Below are positions 1 through 8,849 of a DNA stretch of 64,000 nucleotides, piece after piece. The position numbers and the translations under genes were made by a program. Position 1 is the stretch's first letter; each line of letters opens with the position of its first letter. The stretch is from Paracoccaceae bacterium (GTDB lineage: Bacteria > Pseudomonadota > Alphaproteobacteria > Rhodobacterales > Rhodobacteraceae). The DNA lies in contig CANNIA010000009.1 in assembly GCA_947504705.1 (NCBI GenBank), forward strand, positions 1 through 64,000, read 5' to 3'. Under the pieces are notes generated by a model. It did not search any database. It saw only the letters and a program-made list of their open reading frames with translations, and was not told the origin of the DNA.

Positions 1-224
1 AACCTTTCCCACGATCAGCCGAAGACGGACCGAATGGCGTAAGCCACCGGGCCAAAAGCCTATTTTCGCAGTGACAGCGCGTCAGTCAGCGGCCTGTGGA
101 CCTGATCGCCCGGCACGTCTTCGGCCACGAAGGCCTCACCCCCACCGCGGGCAAGGATGAATCGCAACCGGCCGTCGATCACCTTCTTATCCTGCCCCAT
201 CAGCGTGATCAGTGCCTCGGCTTC
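1..224 (-). pseudogene. aroB 3'-end fragment (duplicate)
   Basis: This stretch is a second copy of the end of aroB. Bases 60-224, read on the minus strand, encode about 54 residues that match the C-terminus of the intact AroB at 1743-2855, including the same stop codon. Bases 1-59 match the sequence just downstream of that gene. By hand I count about 15 differences in the 165 coding bases (roughly 91 percent identity) with no indel in the coding part, so the copy is old or came from a relative. Homology stops at about 224, where unrelated sequence begins. The fragment lacks the dehydroquinate synthase active site and has no start, so it is not a working gene. The left limit cannot be judged because the window begins inside the match. 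Confidence 0.85.
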
Positions 225-543
225 TAGCTGAAATGCCCCACAAAGTGCCCTAGCTGAATGTTGTGGCTCCCTTGAGTGAAGTTCTACAAACCATCCCTGT
301 GCGGATAGGCCGGTAGATATTGGCTACCGGCAAGCAGTTGGCTGCTGTGGCTCTGGCGCGGGCAAGATGCTTTGGAAAGGGTTCCTGAGGCAGCATTGCG
401 GGCATTCCTGTTGTTTGCTGCTATCGAATGTCAGCTTGCATAGTGGATGATTTCAAGTCGTGGCTCTTCAAGTGCAAACTCAGATTGAGTAATGATGTGC
501 ATCTAGCTATGTGATCGCTCTACGCCCTTGAAAGTGTATCCAA
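225..543. other. Intergenic stretch before the CDF transporter gene
   Basis: About 320 bases between the aroB fragment and the transporter gene. I see no convincing coding frame, tRNA or terminator. It is less GC-rich than the neighbouring chromosome. It presumably holds the promoter of the transporter gene, but no clear -35/-10 pair can be defended. Confidence 0.4.
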
Positions 544-1440
544 ATGCCAGCGATTTCCCCAGCCCTCAAGGTCGCCGCCGGAAGCATTCTGGTGGGGATC
601 GTCGTGCTCGCGTTGAAAGCGTTAGCGTGGTGGATGACTGGCTCAATTGCCTTGCTGTCAGATGCACTGGAAAGCACGGTTAACGTGGTCACCGCCGTCG
701 CAGCATTGGTCGCGATCCGTGTGGCAGCGCTCCCAGCCGACACTAACCACCCCTATGGCCACCACAAGGCTGAACTCTTCAGCGCCGTACTGGAAGGGGT
801 GATGATTATTGTCGCTGCCCTGATGATCATGCGTGAAGCTTACTACGGCTTGATGGAGCCGCGCGTACTTGACGCACCACTTCAAGGACTTTTGGTGAAC
901 GGCGCGGCAAGCGCTATCAACGCTCTCTGGTGCTGGGTGCTGATCTCTCAAGGTCGCAAACGGCGATCACCGGCACTGACTGCGGACGGTCATCATTTGC
1001 TTTCCGACGTGATTTCCTCAATTGGGGTGACTTTTGGGGTGCTGCTTGCCATAGAGACAGGTTGGGCAATCCTGGACCCGGCGCTAGCTGGGCTGGTGGC
1101 TGTGAACATCCTTTGGTCCGGCTGGAAAGTGATGCGCAGCTCGATGAGCGGCCTACTTGACGAAGCGGTCCCTGAGGACGTTTTGGCCAAGGTACGAACG
1201 ACAATCGCGCACGAAGCGGCAGGTGCTGTTGAAGCGCATGATTTGCGCACCCGCCACGCTGGGCAAGCGACGTTCATTGAATTCCATCTTGTCGTCCCGG
1301 GTGAACAGACCGTTGCGGCGGCTCATGAGACCTGCGACCGGATCGAAGCTGCACTGAAGGCAGTGGTGAAGGACTGTGTGGTCACCATCCACGTTGAACC
1401 GGAATTCAAGGCGAAACATTCGGGGATCGTGGTTCTTTAA
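544..1440 (+). CDS. Cation diffusion facilitator family transporter
   Basis: The product (298 aa) is predicted to export divalent metal ions (Zn, Fe, Mn, Co or similar) from the cytoplasm by proton antiport. It has the CDF layout: hydrophobic helices from about residue 12 to 200 and a C-terminal cytosolic domain of about 90 residues. Metal-site signatures are visible in helix 2 (LLSDALES) and helix 5 (HHLLSD), with the conserved HPYGHHKAE loop between helices 2 and 3. The acidic and histidine ligands mark it as a true transporter, but metal specificity cannot be read from this. The gene stands alone between a duplicated aroB 3' end and aroB itself, so it was probably brought in by an integration or recombination event. 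The start at 544 gives a normal N-terminus; no strong ribosome binding site is evident. Confidence 0.88.
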   Translation: MPAISPALKVAAGSILVGIVVLALKALAWWMTGSIALLSDALESTVNVVTAVAALVAIRVAALPADTNHPYGHHKAELFSAVLEGVMIIVAALMIMREAYYGLMEPRVLDAPLQGLLVNGAASAINALWCWVLISQGRKRRSPALTADGHHLLSDVISSIGVTFGVLLAIETGWAILDPALAGLVAVNILWSGWKVMRSSMSGLLDEAVPEDVLAKVRTTIAHEAAGAVEAHDLRTRHAGQATFIEFHLVVPGEQTVAAAHETCDRIEAALKAVVKDCVVTIHVEPEFKAKHSGIVVL

Positions 1441-1742
1441 GATTGAGAGACCCTATTCGCAACATAACTTACCATACTCGGTCGGTACGAAGAATTGGAG
1501 ATGAAATGTTTAGAAATGCTCTTCGTAAGTGACCGCCTCGCGGAATTGCCGCGCTTACTGTGACGTCCAATCTTTGCCCAGTCTTCCTTTACCAAATCGC
1601 CCCACCCCCTGCCCCACCTTTCCCAACTTGACCTGAAACCCCTATCCCCTTCTTCTTGCTTCCGGAAATCCTAGCGCCCCGGCCAACCTTTGCCACGATC
1701 AGCCGAAGACGGCCGAATGACGTAAGCCACGGGGCCAAAAGC
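1441..1742. other. Intergenic stretch between CDF gene and aroB
   Basis: About 300 bases between convergent genes. Bases 1685-1742 are the second copy of the sequence at 1-59 and so belong to the aroB-end duplication. The remainder contains no gene I can support. No clear hairpin followed by a T-run was found. Confidence 0.5.
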
Positions 1743-2855
1743 CTATTTCCGCAGTGACAGCGCGTCAGTCAGCAGCCTGTGGACCTGATCGCCTGGCACG
1801 TCTTCGGCCACGAAGGCCTCACCCACACCGCGGGCAAGGATGAATCGCAGGCGGCCGTCGATGACCTTCTTGTCCTGTGCCATCAGCGCAATCAGCGCCT
1901 CGGCCCCCAGCAAGTCGCCTGGGATGTCTGCCAGATCGACCTTCATCCCCATGGCTCGCAGATGGGCACGGACGCGGCTGGGAGCTTCCTGGGAACAAAG
2001 GCCAAGGCGCGACGAAAGCTCGAAGGCCAGCGCGCAACCAATGGCCACGCCTTCGCCGTGCAAAAGTCGGCCGGAATAGCCAGTGGCCTTTTCCAGCGCG
2101 TGACAGAAAGTGTGGCCAAGGTTCAATAGCGCGCGCTCGCCCTCTTCCGTCTCGTCGCGTGAGACGATCCCGGCTTTCATTTCGACCGCGCGAGTCACGG
2201 CATGCAACCGCGCCGCCTGATCGCCCACGCGCAGGGCCGGGCCGTTCAGTTCCAGCCAGTCGAAGAAACCGGCGTCGCCCAGAAGCCCGTATTTCACCAC
2301 CTCGCCATAGCCTGAGAGGAGATCTCGGTCCGGCAAGGTTTCCAAAATCCCGATATCGGCCAGCACAAGGCTGGGCTGGTGGAAGGCACCGATAAGGTTC
2401 TTGCCGTTCGGGCTGTTGATCCCGGTCTTGCCACCAACCGAGCTATCGACCTGCGCCAAAAGCGTTGTCGGCAGCTGCACAAAGCGCACCCCGCGCCGCA
2501 AGATCGCCGCCGAAAAGCCAACCAGATCGCCGATCACCCCGCCGCCAAAGGCCAGCACCAGATCGCGCCGTTCGATCTTTTGCTCCAAAAGCCACTCGGT
2601 TACCCGCTGAAGCTCGGCCCAGCTTTTCGTGCCCTCACCGGGTGGCAGGGGAAGGGCGTTGACGGCGATACCCTCAGCCTCAAGCGCATGGGTCAAAGCT
2701 GGGAGATGCAGGGTTGCGACCGTTTCATCCGTCACGATGGCCACGCGCTTTCGCCGCAGCATGGGGGCAAGCGCCTTGCCCGCCCCTGCCACAAGACCTG
2801 CGCCGATCAGCACATCATAGGACCGTGTGCCCAGTTCCACCCTTACCCGGTTCAC
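1743..2855 (-). CDS. aroB: 3-dehydroquinate synthase
   Basis: AroB converts DAHP to 3-dehydroquinate, the second step of the shikimate pathway, using NAD and a divalent metal in the cytosol. The 370-residue product shows the NAD-binding GGGVIGDLVGF segment, the PTTLLAQVDSSVGGKTGIN active-site block, and the metal-ligand histidines in the LNLGHTFCHALE and LLHGEGVAIG segments. I place the start at a GTG (2855) that follows a GGAGG ribosome binding site by nine bases and begins just after the aroK stop; a longer ATG-initiated frame would overlap aroK heavily. The gene is translationally close to aroK, forming an aroK-aroB operon. Its last 55 codons are duplicated at 60-224. Confidence 0.96.
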   Translation of the reverse strand: MNRVRVELGTRSYDVLIGAGLVAGAGKALAPMLRRKRVAIVTDETVATLHLPALTHALEAEGIAVNALPLPPGEGTKSWAELQRVTEWLLEQKIERRDLVLAFGGGVIGDLVGFSAAILRRGVRFVQLPTTLLAQVDSSVGGKTGINSPNGKNLIGAFHQPSLVLADIGILETLPDRDLLSGYGEVVKYGLLGDAGFFDWLELNGPALRVGDQAARLHAVTRAVEMKAGIVSRDETEEGERALLNLGHTFCHALEKATGYSGRLLHGEGVAIGCALAFELSSRLGLCSQEAPSRVRAHLRAMGMKVDLADIPGDLLGAEALIALMAQDKKVIDGRLRFILARGVGEAFVAEDVPGDQVHRLLTDALSLRK

Positions 2856-2859
2856 TGCT

Positions 2860-3399
2860 TCAAGCCTCCAACACATCTGGGCGGCCCTGCAGGGCCTCAA
2901 CCACCCGGCCTGCCATCGCTTCCACACTCAGGTCATGGTGGCTGTCCACCACCAGATCGGCCTGCGCATAGAAGGGCAGCCGCGCCTCGTAAAGGGCACG
3001 CAGGGTTTCGCGCGGGTCTGGCGTGCGCAACAGGGGTCGTGTCGTCTTGTGCCGGACCCGCTGCCACAGAAGGTCAAGGTCGGCCCGCAACCAGACTGAG
3101 ACGCCAACGTCATGGATCAATTGGCGATTGGCCTTTGACAGAAAGGCCCCGCCGCCAGTCGAAAGAACACAGGGCGTTCCGCGCAGCAAGCGTGCGATCA
3201 CTTCGCTTTCGCGCGACCGAAAGAAGGGCTCGCCGTGGCGTTCGAAGATCTCGGTGATGCTGCGATTGGCGGCCAGCACGATTTCTTCGTCGGAATCGCG
3301 GAATTCAACATCAAGCAGCCGCGCGACGGCCGTTCCGACTGCCGTCTTGCCCGCGCCCATCATACCGACCATGACAACCGTCTTCGCCAGCCGCGTCAT
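2860..3399 (-). CDS. aroK: Shikimate kinase
   Basis: AroK phosphorylates shikimate at the 3-hydroxyl with ATP, the fifth step of the shikimate pathway. The product (179 aa, typical for the family) starts with a P-loop, GMMGAGKTAVG at about residues 13-23, followed by the shikimate-binding DSDEEI segment, the GGGAF motif and an arginine-containing lid region (RPLLRTPDPRETL). It lies directly upstream of aroB, with four bases between its stop and the aroB GTG start. The 205 bases between aroK and the divergent gene at 3605 should carry both promoters. Confidence 0.96.
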   Translation of the reverse strand: MTRLAKTVVMVGMMGAGKTAVGTAVARLLDVEFRDSDEEIVLAANRSITEIFERHGEPFFRSRESEVIARLLRGTPCVLSTGGGAFLSKANRQLIHDVGVSVWLRADLDLLWQRVRHKTTRPLLRTPDPRETLRALYEARLPFYAQADLVVDSHHDLSVEAMAGRVVEALQGRPDVLEA

Positions 3400-3604
3400 T
3401 GTTGCCCGCTTCCTGCCTCAACCCCTCACGCCCCGACGCCACACATGCCGGGGATTTGCTTTCCCTTCAATGGCGCGTCGTCTTGCGGAATGCTATACAG
3501 ATTCTGACATGATTTCCGCAGGCCCGGCCAAAATCCGGGACCCAGCGGCAACAACCGCCGTTCGGACCCTACCGTCCGGCACGACCACGAGGAAGGGCAT
3601 ACAG

Positions 3605-3739
3605 ATGGGCCGGATCATCAAGGCACTGATATTTCTTATGCTTGTTGGATTCATTGGCATTTCGATCTATGCCTATGTTGGCGACCTTTCGCCCGAGCAA
3701 ACCGACGTGACAAAACCTGTGGTGCTGAATGCGGACTAG
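3605..3739 (+). CDS. Small membrane protein, unknown function
   Basis: A 44-residue ORF beginning MGRIIKALIFLMLVGFIGIS, with one hydrophobic helix at residues 5-25 and a short polar tail. It is a single-pass membrane or signal-anchored peptide. Its stop lies inside the next gene: the 519-residue ORF starts at 3729, eleven bases before this stop, so the two are translationally coupled. It heads the run leading into xerD. I do not recognise a named family. The overlap and the clean hydrophobic helix argue that it is real. Confidence 0.7.
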   Translation: MGRIIKALIFLMLVGFIGISIYAYVGDLSPEQTDVTKPVVLNAD

Positions 3740-5288
3740 CGCGACCTGGGTATCCGCCTTCATCTTCAGTGCCCTCCCCGCATTCGGGCAAGAGGGAACC
3801 GGTCCCCTGTCCGCGATTGACTGGCTGTCGCAAAGCGTCACCGTGCCCGCGTCGGAGGATTCGGGCGGCCTGCCCGTTGTGATCGACGAGCCCCCGGTTA
3901 CCGGCCCCGGCGAGGCTTTGCCGCTTCCGGTTCTGACCAGCGCGCTGGACGCGCCTTCTCCTGATGCCGCCGGTCTGATTGCGCCTGCGGTCTCGGGCCT
4001 GCCTCGGGAACTCTGGGGCCCGGGCTTGACGCGCGACATCGCCGAACGGGTGACGCAGTCGCACGCGGGCGACCTTCCGGCCCTGCGCCAGCTGTTCCTG
4101 ACCATGCTTCTGGCCGAAGCCGATCCGCCGGTCGATGCCGACGCGGGCGGCGCACTGTTGCAGGTTCGGATCGACAAACTGCTCGCGCTTGGGGCGTTGG
4201 AGCAGGCCGCTGCCCTGATCGAAGCTGCGGGGGCCAGTTCGCCCGACATGTTCCGCCGGTCTTTTGACGTGGCGCTTTTGACGGGAGCCGAGGATCGCGC
4301 CTGCGAGGCCATGGCCAAGACCCCGCATCTTGCGCCCACAGTTCCGGCCCGGATTTTCTGTCTTGCGCGGTCAGGCGACTGGGATACCGCGGCGCTGACC
4401 CTGCATAATTCCGAGGCCTTGGGCGAAGTTGACGCCAATCAGGCCAATCTTCTTGCCCGGTTCCTTGATCCCGAAGCTTTTGACGGCGAGGCCTTGCCTC
4501 CGCCACCCAACCCGGTCACTCCGCTGGACTGGAAGATATACGAGGCGATTGGCGAACCCCTGCCGACCGAAGGCCTGCCGATTGCGTTTTCCTATGCCGA
4601 GATCGGCCCGCATTCTGGATGGAAGACGCAGATCGAGGCGGCCGAACGCCTGACCCGCGCCGGGACGATCCCGCCGAATGTGATCCTTGGCCTTTATACG
4701 GCACGAAAGCCCGCTGCTTCCGGCGGGGTCTGGGATCGGGCGCAGGCGTTTCAGGATTTCGACACCGCGATGCAATCGGGCGATCTTGCCCGCATCAGCC
4801 AGACCCTGCCGCCTGCTTGGGCACGGATGCAGGAGGCCGAGTTGGAGGTGCCCTTCGCCATGCTTTACGGCGAGGCGCTTCTGGATCTGCCGCTTCAGGG
4901 CGAGGCGGCGGTGATCGCCTTTGATGCCGGTCTCTTGTCACCTCATCGCGACAAAGCCGCCGGGCATGTTCCGGCCGGGGATTCCAGCGGGCTGTTTCTC
5001 GCCGGCCTTGCCCGTGGCAATCTGTCCGGTCTTGTCGCACCAAACAGCCTTGGCCGCGCCATCGCAGCCGCCTTTGCCGGGGCTGCCCCCACGGCTGAGG
5101 CCCAAGCATTGCTTGACGACAAGCGGCTGGGGGAAGCGCTTCTGGTAGCGATCGACAATATCGGTCGAGGCGTGGAAGGCGACTTGCGCGGCGTGACCGA
5201 AGGGCTGGCGCTTCTGCGGCGGGCAGGGCTTGAGGATATGGCCCGCCGAACCGCCCTTGAATTGATGCTCCTTGATCGGCGGGGCTAG
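3729..5288 (+). CDS. Conserved exported protein of unknown function
   Basis: The 519-residue product starts with a short signal-peptide-like segment (residues 1-20, with cleavage plausible after ALPAFG), so it is predicted to be periplasmic. The remainder is alanine- and leucine-rich and looks alpha-helical with repeat-like character, reminiscent of tetratricopeptide-type solenoids, but no catalytic motif is visible. It overlaps the upstream 44-residue ORF and is followed by xerD after only two bases. The arrangement small membrane ORF / large exported protein / xerD opposite aroK-aroB is what I would expect in Rhodobacteraceae. Function unknown; a cell-envelope scaffold is only a guess. Confidence 0.75.
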   Translation: MRTSATWVSAFIFSALPAFGQEGTGPLSAIDWLSQSVTVPASEDSGGLPVVIDEPPVTGPGEALPLPVLTSALDAPSPDAAGLIAPAVSGLPRELWGPGLTRDIAERVTQSHAGDLPALRQLFLTMLLAEADPPVDADAGGALLQVRIDKLLALGALEQAAALIEAAGASSPDMFRRSFDVALLTGAEDRACEAMAKTPHLAPTVPARIFCLARSGDWDTAALTLHNSEALGEVDANQANLLARFLDPEAFDGEALPPPPNPVTPLDWKIYEAIGEPLPTEGLPIAFSYAEIGPHSGWKTQIEAAERLTRAGTIPPNVILGLYTARKPAASGGVWDRAQAFQDFDTAMQSGDLARISQTLPPAWARMQEAELEVPFAMLYGEALLDLPLQGEAAVIAFDAGLLSPHRDKAAGHVPAGDSSGLFLAGLARGNLSGLVAPNSLGRAIAAAFAGAAPTAEAQALLDDKRLGEALLVAIDNIGRGVEGDLRGVTEGLALLRRAGLEDMARRTALELMLLDRRG

Positions 5289-5290
5289 GG

Positions 5291-6241
5291 ATGGCCGCGC
5301 CGGACCCAAAGGCCGAGGCCAGCCGTTGGATCTCGACCTATCTTGAGGCATCGGCAGCCGAACAGGGCACCGCGCGCAACACGCAACTGGCCTATGGCCG
5401 CGACCTTCTGGATTTTGCGGACTGGCTGGCCAGACGGGGCAAGGGCTTCGCCAGCGCTGACCGGCTGGCGGTCGAGAACTACCTTGTCCACTGTGACGCC
5501 CAAGGCCTGTCACGGGCCACCCGGGCGCGGCGATTGTCGTCGATCCGCCAGCTTTACCGCTTTGCGTTCGAGGAAGGTTGGCGGCAAGACAACCCCGCCC
5601 AGCGTCTGACCGGGCCGGGACGCGCGCAAAGCCTGCCCAAGACCTTAAGCGAAACCGAGGTCACCCGCCTGATCGAGGCTGCCCGCACCCGTGCCCGCAA
5701 TCCGGTTGACCGGCTGCGCGATACCGCGCTGTTTGAACTCCTCTATGCCACTGGCCTGCGGGTCAGCGAGCTAGTTGGCCTGCCAGTTTCGGCAGTGCGC
5801 GGCGACCCCCGGATGGTGCTGGTCCGGGGCAAGGGCGACAAGGAGCGAATGGTGCCGCTCTCGACCCCGGCCCGTGCCGCGCTTGTCGCCTGGCTTGTCC
5901 CTCGGGACGCAGGCGAAGAGGCCGGGCGCAAGCAGGGCCGCCCCGCCTCACGCTTCTTGTTCCCAGGCGATGGCAAAGATGGCCACCTGACGCGGCAGTA
6001 TTTCCACGGCCTGGTGAAGGATGTCGCAGTTCTGGCCGGGATTTCGCCGTCACGCGTAACGCCGCATGTCCTGCGCCATGCCTTTGCCACCCATCTTCTG
6101 GCGCATGGTGCCGATCTGCGGGTGATCCAGACGCTCTTGGGCCATGCAGATCTGGCCACGACCGAGATATATACCCATGTGCTGGACGACCATCTGAAGG
6201 AACTGGTCCTGACGAAACATCCTTTGGCCCGGAAGCGCTAG
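5291..6241 (+). CDS. xerD: Tyrosine recombinase XerD
   Basis: XerD with XerC resolves chromosome dimers at dif during division. The 316-residue product has an N-terminal SAM-like core-binding domain (residues about 10-100) and a catalytic domain with all tyrosine-recombinase residues visible: Arg in ATGLRVSELVGL, Lys in the VRGKGDKER hairpin, HVLRHAFATHL (HxxR), the LLGHADLATT histidine, and the nucleophile in EIYTHV. Length and position beside the aro genes indicate the housekeeping enzyme rather than a phage integrase. Its start follows the preceding stop by two bases, suggesting cotranscription. XerC versus XerD is a judgement from context and sequence feel. Confidence 0.9.
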   Translation: MAAPDPKAEASRWISTYLEASAAEQGTARNTQLAYGRDLLDFADWLARRGKGFASADRLAVENYLVHCDAQGLSRATRARRLSSIRQLYRFAFEEGWRQDNPAQRLTGPGRAQSLPKTLSETEVTRLIEAARTRARNPVDRLRDTALFELLYATGLRVSELVGLPVSAVRGDPRMVLVRGKGDKERMVPLSTPARAALVAWLVPRDAGEEAGRKQGRPASRFLFPGDGKDGHLTRQYFHGLVKDVAVLAGISPSRVTPHVLRHAFATHLLAHGADLRVIQTLLGHADLATTEIYTHVLDDHLKELVLTKHPLARKR

Positions 6242-6257
6242 GTCTAAAGACCAAGCC

Positions 6258-7049
6258 TCAGGCCGATTGTTTCGCTCGTGCTTTGGCCCAGTCCGCCGCT
6301 GCGCCGCCAAAGGCCTGAAACAGCGGGCGTGAAACCGGGTCCTGTGCCGCATTCCATTCCGGATGCCACTGCACCGACAGCGTAAAGCCGGGCGCGTCCT
6401 TGACATAGATCGCTTCGGGGGTGCCATCAGGCGCGACCCCGTCCACCACGACCCGGGGCGCAGCCTTCGCGATCCCCTGACCATGCAGCGTGTTGGTCAT
6501 CACCTCACGCGCGCCAAGAAGCCGGTGGAACGGCCCGCCATCAGCAAAACTCACGGCATGGCGCAGGGCAAAGACCTCGTCCAGAGTGCCGTCTGGCGGC
6601 ATTCGGTGGTTCATCCGGCCCGGCAATTCACGGATTTCAGGGTGCAGCGTGCCGCCCAAAGCGACGTTCACTTCCTGAAAGCCCCGGCAGATGCCAAGGA
6701 AGGGCTGGCCGCGCTCGACGCAGGCCCGGACCAGTGGCAGCGTGATCGCATCCCGGCTGCGATCAAAGCTGCCGTGGGCGGGGGTTTCATCCTCGCCATA
6801 TTCATTGGGGTGCACGTTCGGGCGGCCGCCGGTCAAGAGGAACCCGTCGCAAAGCTCCAACAACTCCTCGACCGAGACAAAGCGCGGGTCGGTGGGCAGG
6901 ATCAGCGGCAGACAACCCGCAACCTGGGACACGGCTTCGGTATTGATCTTCGCCCCGGCATGGACATGAAAATCCGCGTTGATCACATGGCTGTTGCCAA
7001 TGATCCCGACGACTGGTCGATTTCCCTTGCCCCGCACTTCCCGCACCAC
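6258..7049 (-). CDS. Gamma-glutamyl-gamma-aminobutyrate hydrolase family protein (peptidase C26)
   Basis: The 263-residue product is a class-I glutamine-amidotransferase-like hydrolase of the PuuD / peptidase C26 type, which cleaves gamma-glutamyl amides such as gamma-glutamyl-GABA. The nucleophile elbow is FLGICRGFQEVNVALGG (Cys at about residue 121), the TGGRPNVHPNEYG segment precedes it, and the catalytic His is in the SVQWHPEW block near residue 235. The frame opens with two consecutive GTG codons (7049 and 7046) downstream of an AAGGA box; 7046 has the better spacing. It faces away from xerD and has no obvious operon partner. The true substrate is not known; the puuD label would be too strong. 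Confidence 0.85.
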   Translation of the reverse strand: MVREVRGKGNRPVVGIIGNSHVINADFHVHAGAKINTEAVSQVAGCLPLILPTDPRFVSVEELLELCDGFLLTGGRPNVHPNEYGEDETPAHGSFDRSRDAITLPLVRACVERGQPFLGICRGFQEVNVALGGTLHPEIRELPGRMNHRMPPDGTLDEVFALRHAVSFADGGPFHRLLGAREVMTNTLHGQGIAKAAPRVVVDGVAPDGTPEAIYVKDAPGFTLSVQWHPEWNAAQDPVSRPLFQAFGGAAADWAKARAKQSA

Positions 7050-7175
7050 GCTTTCCTTGCCTTATGATATGATCATAGGCGCATGTCCAAGCTTCGGAAA
7101 GTCCCGCTTTACGCCCGTTTACGCACAAGAAGGGGGCGCATCCGCACAGCCGAAGGGAGTGATCGAGCCGCGGTC

Positions 7176-7880
7176 CTAACCCCAACGGCGCAGATAGTCT
7201 TCGGCGATCTCGACCATCTTGGCATGGGTCATCTCGGGCCCGTGTCCGCCAATGGCCAAATGGCAGTCGATCTGGCGCAGGCGGTCCATTGTCACGAGGT
7301 AATCGGGGATAGAGGCCCCGGGCAATTCATCCAGGATCTCGTCATCATAGATCGCATCGCCGGTCAGAAAGAGGCCATCGCTTTCGTCCAGAAGCCCAAT
7401 CCCACCGGGGGAATGACCGGGCAGATGGAGGACGGTGAACAGGCGGTCGCCAAGGTCGATCCGATCCCCTTCGGCCAAAGTCCGAGTGAGGGGTGCGGGG
7501 CGCAGGGTCCAGTCGGCGACGGTCCATCCCGGCACGGGCAATTGCTGCGTGACATTGGGCCAGGTCCGGAACTCCTCGGCAAAGGTTTCCACCCCCGGTA
7601 GACCCGCAAAGCCCGCAGCCTCGCTGGGATGACCCAGTCGGTCGGCAAATTCATGCAAGCCGCCGATATGGTCGACATGGGCGTGACTTGCGACAGCCAC
7701 GACGGGCTTGGCCGTTAGGGGCAGAGCGGGTCGTAGGGGCAGAAGCCCGCAACCGAAATCGAACTGCAGATCGCGGTCGCGCCCGATCACCGTGACAATC
7801 GCCGCGCGGAACATCGGATCAACCGCAGGCTCCAACGTTACGTAAACCCCCGGCGCAAGCATGCGTGTCGCGTACCACAT
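7176..7880 (-). CDS. Metallo-beta-lactamase-fold hydrolase
   Basis: The 234-residue product carries the metal-binding signature SHAHVDHIGG (HxHxDH), a further His in the HLPGHSPGGIG loop, the TGDAIYDDE aspartate and a late GGHGPEM histidine, giving a complete binuclear zinc site. It is therefore an active hydrolase of glyoxalase-II/MBL type, substrate unknown. I chose the internal ATG at 7880 because GGAGG lies five bases upstream of it; the longest frame would begin at 7922. It points toward the C26 hydrolase, about 130 bases away, with no clear functional link. Confidence 0.85.
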   Translation of the reverse strand: MWYATRMLAPGVYVTLEPAVDPMFRAAIVTVIGRDRDLQFDFGCGLLPLRPALPLTAKPVVAVASHAHVDHIGGLHEFADRLGHPSEAAGFAGLPGVETFAEEFRTWPNVTQQLPVPGWTVADWTLRPAPLTRTLAEGDRIDLGDRLFTVLHLPGHSPGGIGLLDESDGLFLTGDAIYDDEILDELPGASIPDYLVTMDRLRQIDCHLAIGGHGPEMTHAKMVEIAEDYLRRWG

Positions 7881-7968
7881 CGACCCCTCCAGATCGTCCA
7901 CTTGTCGCATTCGGGCGGGCAAGCTGCCGCGCCGCGCCCTAGCGTGACATGTCAGTCAAGGAAACTCC

Positions 7969-8844
7969 ATGCCCCGGACCACCACGCCCCGTCCCCTTCT
8001 CGGCATCGGTTTCATGCTGGCGGCGATGGCGATCCTGCCCTTCATCGACGTCTTTGCCAAGTTCCTTGGCCAACAGGGTATGCCCATCCTGATCGTCGTC
8101 TGGGCGCGCGCGCTGTTTGGCGGGCTGATGACCCTGCCCTTCGCGCTGAAGGCCGAGGGCTCGCGGGCGTTCCGCCCGGCCAATCCAATGCATCACCTTG
8201 GCCGCGCGGTGTTATTGTTCGGGGCGACGTTCCTGTTCTTCAATGCGCTGAAGCATCTGCCCATCGCCGATGCGCTGGCGATCTTCTTCGTCAATCCGTT
8301 GGTGATCGTGGTCCTCTCGGCGCTTGCCTTGCGCGAGAATGTAGGCCCTCGCCGTTGGGCCGCGGTTGCGGTGGGCTTCATCGGCACGCTGATCATCATT
8401 CGTCCCGGCATGGTCGAGATCAATCCCGGCACGCTTTTCGCCCTTGGCGCGGGCGTGGCGCTGGGGGCCTATTTCGTGATGACGCGCGCCATCGCCGGGG
8501 CTGCGGATGCAATGGTGCTGACCTTCCAGACCTCGGCCACCGGGGCGGCGCTGATGACGCTGGCCCTGCCCTTCCTGTGGCACAGCCCCAGCCCGGTGCA
8601 GTGGGTCATGCTGGCCAGTCTTGGGGTGATCGCGACGCTGGGGCATTTCCTGATCACCAAGGCTTATGAACAAGCCGAAGCCTCGCTTTTGGCACCACTT
8701 GCCTTTACCGAGATCATCATGTCCGTGGTCGTCGGCTGGTATTACTTTGGCGACCTACCCGACCGCTGGACCGTGCTTGGCGTCACGGTGCTTGTCGCCT
8801 CGGCGGTCTACATTTCGGTGCGGGAACGCCGGGCCAAGGCCTGA
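7969..8844 (+). CDS. DMT-superfamily (EamA) transporter
   Basis: The 291-residue membrane protein shows ten hydrophobic segments arranged as two EamA repeats, the normal pattern for drug/metabolite transporters. Typical sequence marks are the FFNALKHLPIADALAIFFVNPL block near residues 80-105 and the late segment with AFTEIIMSVVVGWYYFGD. Members export amino acids, metabolites or drugs; substrate cannot be predicted. It is divergent from the metallo-beta-lactamase gene and convergent with the aminotransferase that ends five bases after its stop. Confidence 0.85.
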   Translation: MPRTTTPRPLLGIGFMLAAMAILPFIDVFAKFLGQQGMPILIVVWARALFGGLMTLPFALKAEGSRAFRPANPMHHLGRAVLLFGATFLFFNALKHLPIADALAIFFVNPLVIVVLSALALRENVGPRRWAAVAVGFIGTLIIIRPGMVEINPGTLFALGAGVALGAYFVMTRAIAGAADAMVLTFQTSATGAALMTLALPFLWHSPSPVQWVMLASLGVIATLGHFLITKAYEQAEASLLAPLAFTEIIMSVVVGWYYFGDLPDRWTVLGVTVLVASAVYISVRERRAKA

Positions 8845-8849
8845 GGGCG

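Noticed and set aside
2856-2927. Longer aroB starting at ATG 2927
   Set aside because: It would overlap aroK by 68 bases with a foreign N-terminus; the GTG at 2855 has an ideal GGAGG.
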